A DNA stretch of 64,000 nucleotides. It comes from Paenibacillus sp. 598K. GTDB taxonomy: Bacteria; Bacillota; Bacilli; Paenibacillales; Paenibacillaceae. The notes beneath the pieces are model-generated. The model was given only the letters and a program-made list of their open reading frames with translations. It had not been told where the DNA came from and did not search any database. Location: the NCBI RefSeq assembly GCF_003851045.1, contig NZ_BFBX01000033.1, positions 40,357 to 104,356 of the forward strand, written 5' to 3'. The translations under genes and the position numbers were made by a program. Positions 43,603 to 52,883 of the stretch are shown piece by piece (the stretch's first letter is position 1; each line of letters opens with the position of its first letter).

Positions 43603-44760
43603 ATGAAGAAATGGCTCAAGAGGCTGATGATGGCGATTGCCGTGCTCATAGCGCTCCTCGGAGCGGGTGTCGTTGTCATCTATGTGTGGGTGATCGAGCG
43701 CCCGACCGATAATGTGGCGTTCGCGGATATGCAGCCTTATGTATGGAATCAGGTCACGCTGGGGGATGGAGCGATGAACAGCGACGGGACGCCCTACCAT
43801 CTGTTGACGCGCAAAGGCGAGAGCGACAGCTGGATCGTCTTCTTCTCGGGCGGCGGCGCGGCGTGGGACGCAGCGAGCGCGGCGCAGCCGATCCGTCTGA
43901 CGAATCTGCTCCGGGGACGGGATGTGGGGAACTACATGGACCGGATGCCGTGGTATCAGCTCACCATGCTGGATGGGCTGCTCGCCAGCGAGCGGGAGGA
44001 CAACCCGTTCCGCACGTGGAATGTCGCGTATATCCCCTACTCGACCGGGGACTTCCATATCGGCAATCGACAGGCCGAGTATACACGGGCCGACGGCGAG
44101 CCGTTCACGATGCGCTACAATGGCAGAACCAATGTGTCCGCCGCGCTGGCCTGGGTGTACGAGCATATGAGCGCGCCGGACAAGCTGCTCATCGGCGGCG
44201 AGAGCGCCGGCGGCTTCGGCGCGGCCTTTTGGGGGAGCGAGATCGCCTCCCGTTATCCCGAGGCGCAGGTGTATCTCTACTCCGACAGCTCGTTCCTGCT
44301 GAGCGAGCGCTGGCCGCAGATCGTCCGCGACGAATGGCAGGCCGAGCCCGAGACGCGCCTCGGCTTCGCGCCGGAGGCCGATCTGATCGGCGCCGCCACG
44401 CGCAGCAACGGCCGCAGGCTGCCTGATCATGCGGTCATCCTGCAGAGCTACTCGCTCTACGATCAGATGCTGATCAGCTTCCAGCGCAAGCTGGCCCCCG
44501 AGCAGCCGCTGACGCCGCAGGACTGGTCCGGGCAGCTGCGTCAGGCGGTCGCAGCGATGGACGAGGCATTGCCGAACTACTATTATTATGTCACGGACTA
44601 TGGTCGCGACGCGGACAGCGGCATGACCGGCCATACCTTCGCCACCCTGGGCACGCTGTACGAGACCGAGCAGGATGGCGTCCGTCTGATACAGTGGCTG
44701 GGCGACCTCATCAACGGCGAGCAGCGCTACTCGGTAGGCGGGGAGTTTCTGGAGCGTTAA
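43603..44760 (+). CDS. Pectinacetylesterase-family hydrolase, membrane-anchored
   Basis: 385 residues from ATG 43603 after AGGAGGGAAGAG. One N-terminal membrane helix (residues about 8-30) leaves the rest extracellular. Family features: GESDSWIVFFSGGGAAWDAA (oxyanion loop), nucleophile Ser in LLIGGESAGGFGAAFWGSEI, and a C-terminal MTGHTF likely bearing the catalytic His. The PAE/Notum family removes acetyl or acyl esters from polysaccharides or proteins. The substrate is unknown here. It ends 10 bp from the convergent FNR gene. Confidence 0.8.
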   Translation: MKKWLKRLMMAIAVLIALLGAGVVVIYVWVIERPTDNVAFADMQPYVWNQVTLGDGAMNSDGTPYHLLTRKGESDSWIVFFSGGGAAWDAASAAQPIRLTNLLRGRDVGNYMDRMPWYQLTMLDGLLASEREDNPFRTWNVAYIPYSTGDFHIGNRQAEYTRADGEPFTMRYNGRTNVSAALAWVYEHMSAPDKLLIGGESAGGFGAAFWGSEIASRYPEAQVYLYSDSSFLLSERWPQIVRDEWQAEPETRLGFAPEADLIGAATRSNGRRLPDHAVILQSYSLYDQMLISFQRKLAPEQPLTPQDWSGQLRQAVAAMDEALPNYYYYVTDYGRDADSGMTGHTFATLGTLYETEQDGVRLIQWLGDLINGEQRYSVGGEFLER

Positions 44761-44770
44761 CCGTCAGAGC

Positions 44771-45832
44771 TTACGCATCTTCCTCCGCCACGCCGAGTGC
44801 TTTGTTCTTCTCCTTAAATACGCTGTTATGCGAGGATACCCGAGCCATGCTGCTTGCTTCGGGATCGATGTATTTTTTGGCGTTGTTGACAGCGAGGACC
44901 GCGTCCGTAAAGGCGCCCGCGATCAAATGAACCTTTGTCGTATAGTCGGCTGTGTCGCCGGCAACGAAAATTCCGGGCAGCGTTGAGGATAAACGCCCAT
45001 CGACGGGAATATTCCATTCCCCCATGACCATGCCCCAGTCCTTGATCGAACCAAAATCGCCGCGCAAGCCGTGGTTGACGATCACCTCGTCCACCTCCAA
45101 ACGCTCGGTCTCGGTCTCCAATTCGCCTTCTGCATTCACCTTTGCGATCGTAACGGATGCTATCGAATCCCCCGCCGCATTGCCGTACAATTGGGACAAC
45201 GCATACGGGGTGCGAACATCGACGGAGGATTCTTTCATCCGCTTCACATTTTTCTCATGTCCGCCAAAGCGCTCGCGACGATGAACAACGGTTACGCTGG
45301 CAGCAATGGCTTCCAGCTCATTGGCCCAGTCCACCGCCGAATCGCCGCCGCCCGAGATGAGCACGCGCTTGGACTTGAAGCGCTCCAGCTCCTGCACTGT
45401 ATAGTGCAGATTGGTCAGCTCGTAGCGGTCGGCTCCTGCGATATCCAGCTTCGCCAGCTTTAATACGCCATAACCAAGCGCCAAGATGAGCGCGCGCGTA
45501 TGATGACGCTCTCCGCTCTCCGCGGTGACGATCATCGTCCCGTCGTCCAGCCGTTCCAGATGACTGATCTGCTGCCCAAGTACAATCTCGGGGTCGAAGG
45601 TCTGGGCCTGTTGTATTAACTGTTCAATCAATCGCTCGCAGCGAATCGGCGTTACGCCGCCCACATCCCAGATCATCTTCTCGGGATATAGCAGCAGCCT
45701 CCCGCCCAGTTGGTCCTTGGCCTCGATCAGCTTGACCTTCATATCGCGCATGCCGCTGTAGAAGGCAGCATATAGTCCGGCAGGACCGCCCCCGATAATG
45801 GTCAGATCGTATAGCTCTAGCGTTGCGCTCAT
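44771..45832 (-). CDS. Ferredoxin/flavodoxin-NADP+ reductase, thioredoxin-reductase-like (YumC type)
   Basis: 353 residues with FAD motif [24 protein letters not shown] motif [19 protein letters not shown], and C-terminal [20 protein letters not shown]. The CxxC redox pair of thioredoxin reductase is absent at the expected place, which points to type-2 FNR. It supplies electrons from NADPH to ferredoxin or flavodoxin. In Bacillus such enzymes support iron metabolism and haem oxygenase-type reactions. It lies 100 bp downstream of the iron-locus ABC gene on the same strand and could reduce ferric siderophores. Confidence 0.9.
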   Translation of the reverse strand: MSATLELYDLTIIGGGPAGLYAAFYSGMRDMKVKLIEAKDQLGGRLLLYPEKMIWDVGGVTPIRCERLIEQLIQQAQTFDPEIVLGQQISHLERLDDGTMIVTAESGERHHTRALILALGYGVLKLAKLDIAGADRYELTNLHYTVQELERFKSKRVLISGGGDSAVDWANELEAIAASVTVVHRRERFGGHEKNVKRMKESSVDVRTPYALSQLYGNAAGDSIASVTIAKVNAEGELETETERLEVDEVIVNHGLRGDFGSIKDWGMVMGEWNIPVDGRLSSTLPGIFVAGDTADYTTKVHLIAGAFTDAVLAVNNAKKYIDPEASSMARVSSHNSVFKEKNKALGVAEEDA

Positions 45833-45932
45833 CGTTCATTCCCCCTGTGTGTCTTCGGATGTTCTAATGCTATGTTCCTGTGGCTGCGCCGCTAGGGTCT
45901 AAGATGCCCCTGAGCGGGTGTGCAGACACGCC

Positions 45933-47657
45933 CTAGGACGCCTGAACGGCATACAAGCGGGCATATGTCCCATTGCGCTGGAGCAATTCCTCATGGGTCC
46001 CCATCTCGGCAATCCCCGTGCCTTCAAGCACGACGATCAAGTCGGCATGACGAATCGTGGACAAGCGATGGGCGATGACCAAGGTTGTTCGATCCTTGGA
46101 GATTTCATCCAACGCCATCTGAATCTCTTGCTCTGTCTTCGTATCCAGGGCCGAGGTCGCCTCATCCAATATCAGGATCGGAGCATTCCGCAAAATCGCC
46201 CGCGCAATCGATAACCGCTGTTTTTGGCCGCCGGACAACCGCACGCCCCGCTCTCCGATAATCGTGTCATAGCCCTGTTCCATCGCCATGATAAAATCAT
46301 GCGCCTTTGCCGCCCTCGCCGCAGCGAGCACAGCTTCGCGGGTCGCATCTTGCCATCCATAAGCAATGTTGTCGTACACCGAGCCGTCAAACAGGAACGT
46401 ATCTTGCAACACCATCGATATATTATTGCGCAAGCTATGTAGGGTCACATCGCGAATATCGATTCCGTCCATCGTGATCGACCCTTGTAGCGGATCGTAA
46501 AATCGATTCACGAGACTCGCCAGCGTCGTCTTGCCTACGCCGGTTGTGCCCACGAGCGCCACCTTGCGTCCCGGCTCGATCGTCAGGCTTAATTGCTCCA
46601 GCACGGGCGTACCGTCCTGATAAGCGAAGGATACCTCGTTAAACGAAATTTGCCCCTGTACTCTCGGCAATACGATCGCATGACGCTTCTCTTGCACATC
46701 CTCTTCTGTCTCGAGCACCTCGTATACCCGCCGGAGGGCTGCTGCTGCGCGTCCAGCCTGCTCCACTAATCCCGAGAACGACTTTACCGGGCTGTAGAAC
46801 ATGGTCAGATAGGCAATAAACCCGACAATATCGGCGATGGTTACCTCTCCCGTGCCGATCAAGCGACCGCCAAAAATAACAACCAATACCGTGCCAAGCG
46901 CCGTCACAAAGGCAAGCAAGGGAACCGACGTTTCATAAAATTTACTGGCTCGCAAGTACGTCTTCGCATGTCTTAAGGCCAAATGACTCACCTTGACTTG
47001 CTCTTCCTCCTGACGGTTGAAAATTTGAATTTCCTTCATCCCCGCCAGATTCTCCTGTACTTTGCCGGAGATCTCCCCTCGTACCTTGGAGTTCTCCCCC
47101 CACATCGGGGCCAAAAACTTGCTTTGCCACACCGTAATGGCAAGCAAAATCGGAACCGTAACTAAGCTGAGGAGCGCCAGCTTCACATTAATCGTCAGGA
47201 GCAGGATGCCAACGCCTACAAAAGTGAGAGTATTAATAACAAACTCCGGAATGATGTGAGCAATAAAAATTTCTGCCTCCATTGCATCGTTGACCACACG
47301 TCCCGTCAAATCGCCCGTTCGGCTGCGGTTGAAATAGCGCAAGCTCATTTGCTGATATTTGCGATACAAGCGAGTGCGCAGATCCGCTACACAATGCAGT
47401 GCCGTGTAGTGATTCATATAGCCCGACAAGGAGGCGCCGATCGCTTGCAGCGTAGTTGCGCCTAACAGCAGCAAGCCGACGGTTAACGCCTCCGAAGCAA
47501 AATTGGCGATGCCCTCTGTCGCCAATTGGGTTAAAGTACGCAGCGCCCAAGGCAAGTAAAATCCCGAAACCGTAGCTATAATAAGACCCAAAAAACCAAG
47601 ACTATACGGAAACCAATATTTCCGCGCGCCTGAAAGGACGCGCCAAGCGATTTGCAT
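45933..47657 (-). CDS. ABC transporter, fused permease and ATPase (exporter type)
   Basis: 574 residues with six membrane helices in the first about 310 and a nucleotide-binding domain with Walker A GTTGVGKTT, signature LSGGQKQR, Walker B LILDEATS and a switch His (VIAHRLS). Half-transporter of the MsbA/LmrA group, so it works as a dimer. It lies 35 bp downstream of the FecD-like permease in the iron locus. It probably exports a siderophore or other metabolite. Being an exporter type, it is unlikely to be the missing ATPase of the FecCD importer. Confidence 0.92.
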   Translation of the reverse strand: MQIAWRVLSGARKYWFPYSLGFLGLIIATVSGFYLPWALRTLTQLATEGIANFASEALTVGLLLLGATTLQAIGASLSGYMNHYTALHCVADLRTRLYRKYQQMSLRYFNRSRTGDLTGRVVNDAMEAEIFIAHIIPEFVINTLTFVGVGILLLTINVKLALLSLVTVPILLAITVWQSKFLAPMWGENSKVRGEISGKVQENLAGMKEIQIFNRQEEEQVKVSHLALRHAKTYLRASKFYETSVPLLAFVTALGTVLVVIFGGRLIGTGEVTIADIVGFIAYLTMFYSPVKSFSGLVEQAGRAAAALRRVYEVLETEEDVQEKRHAIVLPRVQGQISFNEVSFAYQDGTPVLEQLSLTIEPGRKVALVGTTGVGKTTLASLVNRFYDPLQGSITMDGIDIRDVTLHSLRNNISMVLQDTFLFDGSVYDNIAYGWQDATREAVLAAARAAKAHDFIMAMEQGYDTIIGERGVRLSGGQKQRLSIARAILRNAPILILDEATSALDTKTEQEIQMALDEISKDRTTLVIAHRLSTIRHADLIVVLEGTGIAEMGTHEELLQRNGTYARLYAVQAS

Positions 47658-47692
47658 GTTGCTCCCCGCCCCCTACTCTCTTGTGAATGTCG

Positions 47693-48706
47693 TTAGTTCG
47701 CCTTGGCTAATAAATAGAGAAAATACGGCACACTGACAATCGTGATGACGATGCCTGTCGGCACGTCTCCTCCCAGACTGACCGTACGCGTAATCGTATC
47801 GGACAATACGACGATCAAGCCCCCGGTCAAGCTGGCCGCCGGAATCAACAGCTTGTGATCCGGCCCTACAAGCTTGCGCGCCAGATGCGGAGCAATCAGG
47901 CCAATAAAGAAAAAACTGCCTCCCAAAGCCACGCTGCCCGAAGACAATGCCACGGCGGCGATCGACAACCCCAGAAACTCCGGCTTCACCGCAAGTCCCA
48001 GCCCTTCAGCCGTCTGGTTGCCGAGATTAAGCGTGTTGAGCATGCGCGCCTTGTAAAAAATGTAAGCCAGCAAGATAAAAATCCAGGGAGTCAGAATGGC
48101 AATATAGCGCCAATCGGAGCCCCACAAGCTGCCCGCAAGCCAGCGCAGCATAAAATTCATCTGCGAATCGTCCAGTTTCAAGGTTAAAAAGGTCGTCAAC
48201 GCCCCATATCCGCTGCCTAGCGCGACGCCCGTCATAATGAGTCCAATCGGGGAAATCGCTCGTCCGCGCTGATAGGAAAGCAAAAATATCATTCCGGCCG
48301 CCAGCATGCCCCCTACAAAGGCCAGGAGGGGCAGCAAAATAAACGAACTCGCACCAACGGATGCGATGTACACCACAAAAACCAAGACGAATAAGCCTGA
48401 GCCTGCGCTAATACCCAAGGTGCCTGGACTGGCCATATCGTTGCGCAGCAAGCTCTGCATCACAACCCCGGCAGCGCCCATCCCGAGACCGACCAAAATC
48501 GCCAGCATGATGCGCGGCAAACGAAAATCCAGCACAATCAGCTTTTGCTGGTCCGTACCGCTGCCGAGCAGCACATGAAGCACCTCGATCGGCGACACAG
48601 ACATCGTCCCCGACACAACGCTGATGGCAGCAAAAACAAAAATCAACGCCAGAAGCGCGCCAATGACGAAGAGGCCGCGCTGCAGGTTATATCGCTGCTT
48701 GCTCAT
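47693..48706 (-). CDS. FecCD-family iron-siderophore permease (second subunit)
   Basis: 337 residues with about ten membrane spans and BtuC/FecCD signatures (VGLGMGAAGVVMQSLLRNDM, SPGTLGISAGSGLFVLVFVV, FIGLIAPHLARKLVGPDHKL, LGGDVPTGIVITIVSVPYF). Its ATG overlaps the previous permease stop as ATGA. It forms a heterodimeric channel with that gene. No dedicated ATPase is present; a shared FhuC/YusV-type ATPase elsewhere is expected. Confidence 0.94.
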   Translation of the reverse strand: MSKQRYNLQRGLFVIGALLALIFVFAAISVVSGTMSVSPIEVLHVLLGSGTDQQKLIVLDFRLPRIMLAILVGLGMGAAGVVMQSLLRNDMASPGTLGISAGSGLFVLVFVVYIASVGASSFILLPLLAFVGGMLAAGMIFLLSYQRGRAISPIGLIMTGVALGSGYGALTTFLTLKLDDSQMNFMLRWLAGSLWGSDWRYIAILTPWIFILLAYIFYKARMLNTLNLGNQTAEGLGLAVKPEFLGLSIAAVALSSGSVALGGSFFFIGLIAPHLARKLVGPDHKLLIPAASLTGGLIVVLSDTITRTVSLGGDVPTGIVITIVSVPYFLYLLAKAN

Positions 48707-49728
48707 CCAAACTCCCTCCTCTGCCTGCGCGCAAGAAAGAGAAAGTAGGGGACGCCAATCATCGAGAAAATAATGCCGATCGGCGTCTCGAACGGTCGAT
48801 TGACCAGTCGCCCGGCCAAATCGGCCGAAACCGTCAACAGCGCGCCATACACTGCACAGGCGGGAATAATGTAGCGATAATCGACACCCACCATATAGCG
48901 CACCATATGCGGCGTAATCAGCCCGACAAAACCGACAGGGCCGACGATGACAACAGCAAGCCCGGTAAGCACGAGCACGATAAGGGTCGAGAGGCCCTTG
49001 ATCAGACCGCTGCGAACCCCAAGTCCTCCAGCGACATCCTCCCCAAGGCTAAGCAAGGTGACCGATGGCGAAAGGGCCAACGCAAGCAGCACGCCGCCCA
49101 CAAACAACGGCGAGACCAGAAGCAGCTCTCCCCACTTCGCGCCTGCCGTGCTACCTGCTGTCCAGAACGCCAGCGCACGGCCCAAATCGTAATTAATCGC
49201 TAAATATTGACAGAGCGCGCCAAACAGCATAGAGATCGACAAGCCGGCCAATACGAGTCGCTGCGGAGTCATCCCTCGCTTGCCCAATGAAGCGATGAAA
49301 TACGTCATCCCGGTCGCCAGCGCAGCGCCGAGACAAGCAAACAGCATCATCTGTCCATACGTGTAGCCTGGCAAAAACGCCAAGCAAAGCGCAATCGCAA
49401 AAGCAGCTCCCGAGGTGATCCCCATCAATCCCGAATCCGCAAGCGGATTGCGCGTGGTTCCTTGCATAATTGCTCCGCATACTGCCAGGCTGCATCCGAC
49501 GACGAGATCCGCTACTGTGCGCGGCAGCCGCAGCGTTTGTATAATCTGGTGGTCTCTCAGCGCTGGATCAAAACGGAAGATAGCTTCCCAAACTGTCGCT
49601 ATACGCAAGTCGGCGGCGCCAAAGCTGATCGACAACGCCGACATGAGAGCCGTCAACCCAAGCCCAATCACGATATACAACGTAAATTTGATTGCCCCGT
49701 GCGGCTTTGACTGAAGTTTGTTCATCAT
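48703..49728 (-). CDS. FecCD-family iron-siderophore permease (first subunit)
   Basis: 341 residues, same fold as its neighbour: CSLAVCGAIMQGTTRNPLAD, GLMGITSGAAFAIALCLAFL, GFVGLITPHMVRYMVGVDYR, TPIGIIFSMIGVPYFLFLAR. It starts 9 bp after the binding-protein stop, with AAGGG as ribosome site. It is an integral membrane partner of the binding protein encoded upstream. Confidence 0.94.
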   Translation of the reverse strand: MMNKLQSKPHGAIKFTLYIVIGLGLTALMSALSISFGAADLRIATVWEAIFRFDPALRDHQIIQTLRLPRTVADLVVGCSLAVCGAIMQGTTRNPLADSGLMGITSGAAFAIALCLAFLPGYTYGQMMLFACLGAALATGMTYFIASLGKRGMTPQRLVLAGLSISMLFGALCQYLAINYDLGRALAFWTAGSTAGAKWGELLLVSPLFVGGVLLALALSPSVTLLSLGEDVAGGLGVRSGLIKGLSTLIVLVLTGLAVVIVGPVGFVGLITPHMVRYMVGVDYRYIIPACAVYGALLTVSADLAGRLVNRPFETPIGIIFSMIGVPYFLFLARRQRREFG

Positions 49729-49737
49729 CGCGATCCC

Positions 49738-51633
49738 TTAATTTTTCGTCTCTTCCAGCCGCTTCAGCAATTCCGACGAGACCGTATTAATTTGAGCGAT
49801 GGAGGAATAGATGTCGGTATAAAAATTCAAGCCGAACTTAATCTCAACGACCCGATTGTTTTGAACGGCCTCCAGCGAATTCCAGATCGTATCGTTGGAT
49901 AGATCCGCCATTCCTTCGTAGCTGTTGCGAATAATAAAGTCGCCGCTGTAATCCGCCAATACTTCAAAGGACAAGGCTTGTTTGGAAATCCCCTGATCCA
50001 GAATAGCGGTCTGAACCGTCTCCGGCGCACGCAGTCCCAGCGAAGCGTAAGCCACACTTCCTGCACCGAACTTGCCGCCAAGCACGGTCATGGTCGCATC
50101 GGCGCCGCCTTCAAAGACAGATACCGTATAGTTGTCAAAGCCAGCCTGCTGCAGGTTCGACTTGGCCGTCTCGACCGCCGCGTTATACTCCTCGATCGCT
50201 GCGGCTGCAGCCTCTTGCTTGTTCAGCAGCTCGCCCATAAATGTAATCCGCTCATCCTGGGTCAAATCGATCAACGGGACCAGCACCGTCGGCGCAATCT
50301 TGGAAAGCTTCTCTACATAATCCTCGCCAATCACAATAATAAGGTCCGGCTGCAGCTTCATCACATCTTCGCCGTCCCAATCAGGCATCCATTCCAGAAT
50401 CGTAATATCAGCCATCTGCTCGGCAAAGGCCGCGCCGTCATACACGTCCGAAATGCCGACCGGCTTGATGCCCAGCGCGACAACATCGCCCATCAAATAT
50501 TGCACGACAACACGTTGCGGATCAGCAGGCACCTCGATATCGCCCCGCACCGTGCTGATCGTTCTTGTTTCTTTGTTTGCGGCGTTCTCCGTGGTCTCTA
50601 CATTGGCCGGCTTATTCTGTTCTGTCGGCGTCGATGATGAGCACGCGGATAACAACATCATGAGACACATCATTGCAGCGACGATCAATTCCTTACTCTT
50701 CATTTCTTGCAGCATACTGTAATCCCCATCTCTTTGAAATTTGACTATATCGTCTAGCCCTTTTTCATTGTAGAGATGTTGAGAATGGTTATCAATATCA
50801 CAATCGTGCATCGAGGTTATCTTTTTGTTCCGATATTCGCTTGGCGTCATCCGATAATATTTTTTGAATAGACGGATCAAGTTAAGCTCTTCCACCATAC
50901 CGCAACTCATCGCGACTTCCTTGATCGTTGCATTGCTGTTGAGCAATCCGTCCGATGCCGCTTTGAGCCGCTTCACTGTCACATACTCCTGCAGGCTCAT
51001 CCCTAATCTTCTTTTGAACAGTCGCGTCAATTGACCTCTGCTAATCGCAAACATATCGGCTATCGCTTCAAAAAGCACTGGATTCATATAGTGTTCATCC
51101 AAATAACGCTTCGTAGAGCTCACGGGGTCGGGCTGCAAAAGCTCTAGGCCATCGGTGCGCAAGTCATGGTACACTTCGCCAACCGTCTGATACAATAACG
51201 TCTTGGCATGCAATTGCTCTAACGGCGAAACGAGCAGCCAATGCTCTAACATCTGTTGAAACAAGCTCTTCAGCAAAAGCGGATTGCCGGGGACATAAGC
51301 AAACTGCTGCTCAAAGGGGTTCAATTGCTCCATCAAGCCGTGCGCCTCTTCGTTCCGCTTGGCTGGCAGCTCGGCTTTGTATAGCACCATGAACATATCG
51401 ACAGAATCGTCCAGCGCCCATAGGCTGAGCTTGGTCCCCTTGCCGCCGTGAAAGACGGCAAAACGATCGACCGCATATACCGTATGATTTAATTGCAAGT
51501 TCGCCTTCCCGCCGCTAATGAACACCTGTATGCTTGTTGGCATGCGATAGTTGAGCAATGGCGTCTTAGAGTCGATGCACCTGCAGCGGACATCCATTAA
51601 GGTGATCCTTGACTGAACCCACAGGCGAGCCAT
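49738..51633 (-). CDS. AraC regulator read in frame into a siderophore-binding lipoprotein (631-codon ORF)
   Basis: Residues 1-160 are an AraC sensor-like region. About 165-270 are an AraC helix-turn-helix pair (LFEAIADMFAISRGQLTRLF; IKEVAMSCGMVEELNLIRLF; YRMTPSEYRNKK). No stop follows; the frame continues through a 36-residue linker to a complete lipoprotein signal (SKELIVAAMMCLMMLLSAC, Cys 331) and a FeuA/FhuD-type binding domain (IEVPADPQRVVVQYLMGDVV, LQPDLIIVIGEDYVEKLSKI, VFEGGADATMTVLGGKF). ATG 51633 follows GAGGAG. A second start (ATG 50715, after GGGG) with its own Fur-overlapped promoter would make the 325-residue lipoprotein alone. Either a recent stop-codon loss or a true membrane-spanning regulator/receptor. 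Confidence 0.85.
   Translation of the reverse strand: MARLWVQSRITLMDVRCRCIDSKTPLLNYRMPTSIQVFISGGKANLQLNHTVYAVDRFAVFHGGKGTKLSLWALDDSVDMFMVLYKAELPAKRNEEAHGLMEQLNPFEQQFAYVPGNPLLLKSLFQQMLEHWLLVSPLEQLHAKTLLYQTVGEVYHDLRTDGLELLQPDPVSSTKRYLDEHYMNPVLFEAIADMFAISRGQLTRLFKRRLGMSLQEYVTVKRLKAASDGLLNSNATIKEVAMSCGMVEELNLIRLFKKYYRMTPSEYRNKKITSMHDCDIDNHSQHLYNEKGLDDIVKFQRDGDYSMLQEMKSKELIVAAMMCLMMLLSACSSSTPTEQNKPANVETTENAANKETRTISTVRGDIEVPADPQRVVVQYLMGDVVALGIKPVGISDVYDGAAFAEQMADITILEWMPDWDGEDVMKLQPDLIIVIGEDYVEKLSKIAPTVLVPLIDLTQDERITFMGELLNKQEAAAAAIEEYNAAVETAKSNLQQAGFDNYTVSVFEGGADATMTVLGGKFGAGSVAYASLGLRAPETVQTAILDQGISKQALSFEVLADYSGDFIIRNSYEGMADLSNDTIWNSLEAVQNNRVVEIKFGLNFYTDIYSSIAQINTVSSELLKRLEETKN
50767..50795 (-). 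promoter_or_regulatory. Internal promoter overlapped by a Fur box, within the AraC:binding-protein ORF
   Basis: On the minus strand TTGATA (50795-50790), 17-bp spacer, TACAAT (50772-50767). A Fur-like 7-1-7 element (TGAGAATGGTTATCA on the plus strand, 50780-50794, 12 of 14 consensus positions) covers the -35 and spacer. It is placed to drive the lipoprotein, fecCD and ABC genes from ATG 50715 under iron limitation. Confidence 0.8.
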
Positions 51634-51741
51634 CTCGTCTATCTCCTCGGAAGCAAACCCTTGCTTTGCTTCTCTCTCAGTTTGAATCCTTATCCACTCC
51701 TTTTAACATCACCCTGTCGATGTCTTGCCTTCAAGTGATTT

Positions 51742-51756
51742 TGATAATCAGTATCA
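51742..51756 (-). promoter_or_regulatory. Fur box upstream of the AraC:siderophore-binding ORF
   Basis: TGATAATCAGTATCA matches 13 of 14 defined Fur 7-1-7 positions. It lies about 110 bp upstream of ATG 51633. A convincing -35/-10 pair around it could not be fixed by eye. Confidence 0.85.
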
Positions 51757-51837
51757 GTGAGCTTGCTAGAATGAATTATACCATCAAAGAGCCTAATAAG
51801 TGAACTTGCAATTCGTATCGCTTTAAATTTATACACC

Positions 51838-51872
51838 AACAGACAGCCATCGTATGGAAGGCTGTCTGTTGT
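51838..51872. terminator. Terminator-like hairpin between the iron locus and the DapA-family gene
   Basis: AACAGACAGCC (51838-51848) pairs with GGCTGTCTGTT (51860-51870). On the minus strand it follows the DapA-family gene. Between the gene and the hairpin are two copies of CTACTATTCTATC (51874-51886 and 51892-51904, 18-bp period). Confidence 0.7.
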
Positions 51873-51913
51873 TCTACTATTCTATCAAAGACTACTATTC
51901 TATCGAACCCAGA

Positions 51914-52804
51914 TTATACTCGCGGCAGCTCCGCCAGCGCCTGGCGCAGCGCCTCGACCTCGCGCTCGGGCAGATCGAGCTGCGGCGCCCGCATATGGCC
52001 GACATCGATGCCGCGCAGCTTGAGCGCCTCCTTGAAGTACGACATGTTGCTGCCGCTGCGCAGCGTCTCGCAGTACTGGATGGCGATGCGCTGCAAGCGG
52101 CGGGCCTCCGCCAGATCCCCGGCCTGGTATGCGTTATATACGGCGACGAACGGCTCTGGATAGACGCACGACACCCCGGAGATGACGCCGTCGCAGCCCA
52201 TCGCCAGCGCCGGCAGCAGCAGGCGGTCCGCGCCTTGCATGACCGAGAAGCGGCCATCCCGGATCGCCAAATATTCATTGGTGCGGAGGAAGTCCGGATA
52301 GCTGTATTTGATCCCGACGACGTTGGCGCACTGCTCCGCCACGCGCTCGGCTACGGCAGTCGGCAGGTCGTTGGCCGAGCATTGCGGGATGTTGTACAGA
52401 TAGATCGGGAAGTCCTCGGGCAGACGCCGGGATAGGGTTACATAGTAGTGCTCCAGCTCGCGCTCGTTGGCGCCCAGGAACTGCGGCGTCACGACGCCGA
52501 TGCCGTCTGCGCCGCTTGCCTGCGCATGCCTGGCCAGCTCGATCGTATCCGACTGGGTAGCCGCCCCGGCATGGATATACACCGTCACCCGCCCCGCCGC
52601 CGTCCGGATGACGGTCTCGGCGATCTGCTTGCGCTCGGCCGTCGACAGGCGCACCATCTCGCCGGTTGTGCCGAGCGGGAACAGCGCATGCACCCCTTTG
52701 CCGATCAAAAATTCGGTCAGCGCCTCCACCTGCTCCAGATTGACTGCGCCCTCCGCCGTAAACGGCGTCACCATCGCCGTCGTGATGCCATGCAATCGTT
52801 TCAT
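51914..52804 (-). CDS. DHDPS/N-acetylneuraminate-lyase-family aldolase
   Basis: 296-residue TIM-barrel class I aldolase. Features: ITTAMVTPFTAEGAVNLEQV, PLGTTGEMVRLSTAERKQ (GTTGE), the active-site Tyr in IYLYNIPQCS and Schiff-base Lys in NVVGIKYSYPDF, then DGVISGVSCVYPE. Substrates in this family include aspartate semialdehyde, sialic acid and 2-keto-3-deoxy sugar acids. Since it ends a sugar-ABC operon, a catabolic sugar-acid or acyl-sugar role is more likely than lysine synthesis. A 79-bp gap separates it from the dehydrogenase gene. Confidence 0.88.
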   Translation of the reverse strand: MKRLHGITTAMVTPFTAEGAVNLEQVEALTEFLIGKGVHALFPLGTTGEMVRLSTAERKQIAETVIRTAAGRVTVYIHAGAATQSDTIELARHAQASGADGIGVVTPQFLGANERELEHYYVTLSRRLPEDFPIYLYNIPQCSANDLPTAVAERVAEQCANVVGIKYSYPDFLRTNEYLAIRDGRFSVMQGADRLLLPALAMGCDGVISGVSCVYPEPFVAVYNAYQAGDLAEARRLQRIAIQYCETLRSGSNMSYFKEALKLRGIDVGHMRAPQLDLPEREVEALRQALAELPRV

Positions 52805-52883
52805 CTCTAACTCCCCGCTTCCCCATTCATAGTCAACTCAAATCAGCTCTAGTCGTATCCACAGCCGTCGCAGCCCGGCGGGC

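Noticed and set aside
51874..51904. Two 13-bp direct repeats as a possible attachment site or mobile-element scar
   Set aside because: Only two copies with an 18-bp period, no integrase or element ends nearby; noted under the adjacent terminator only.
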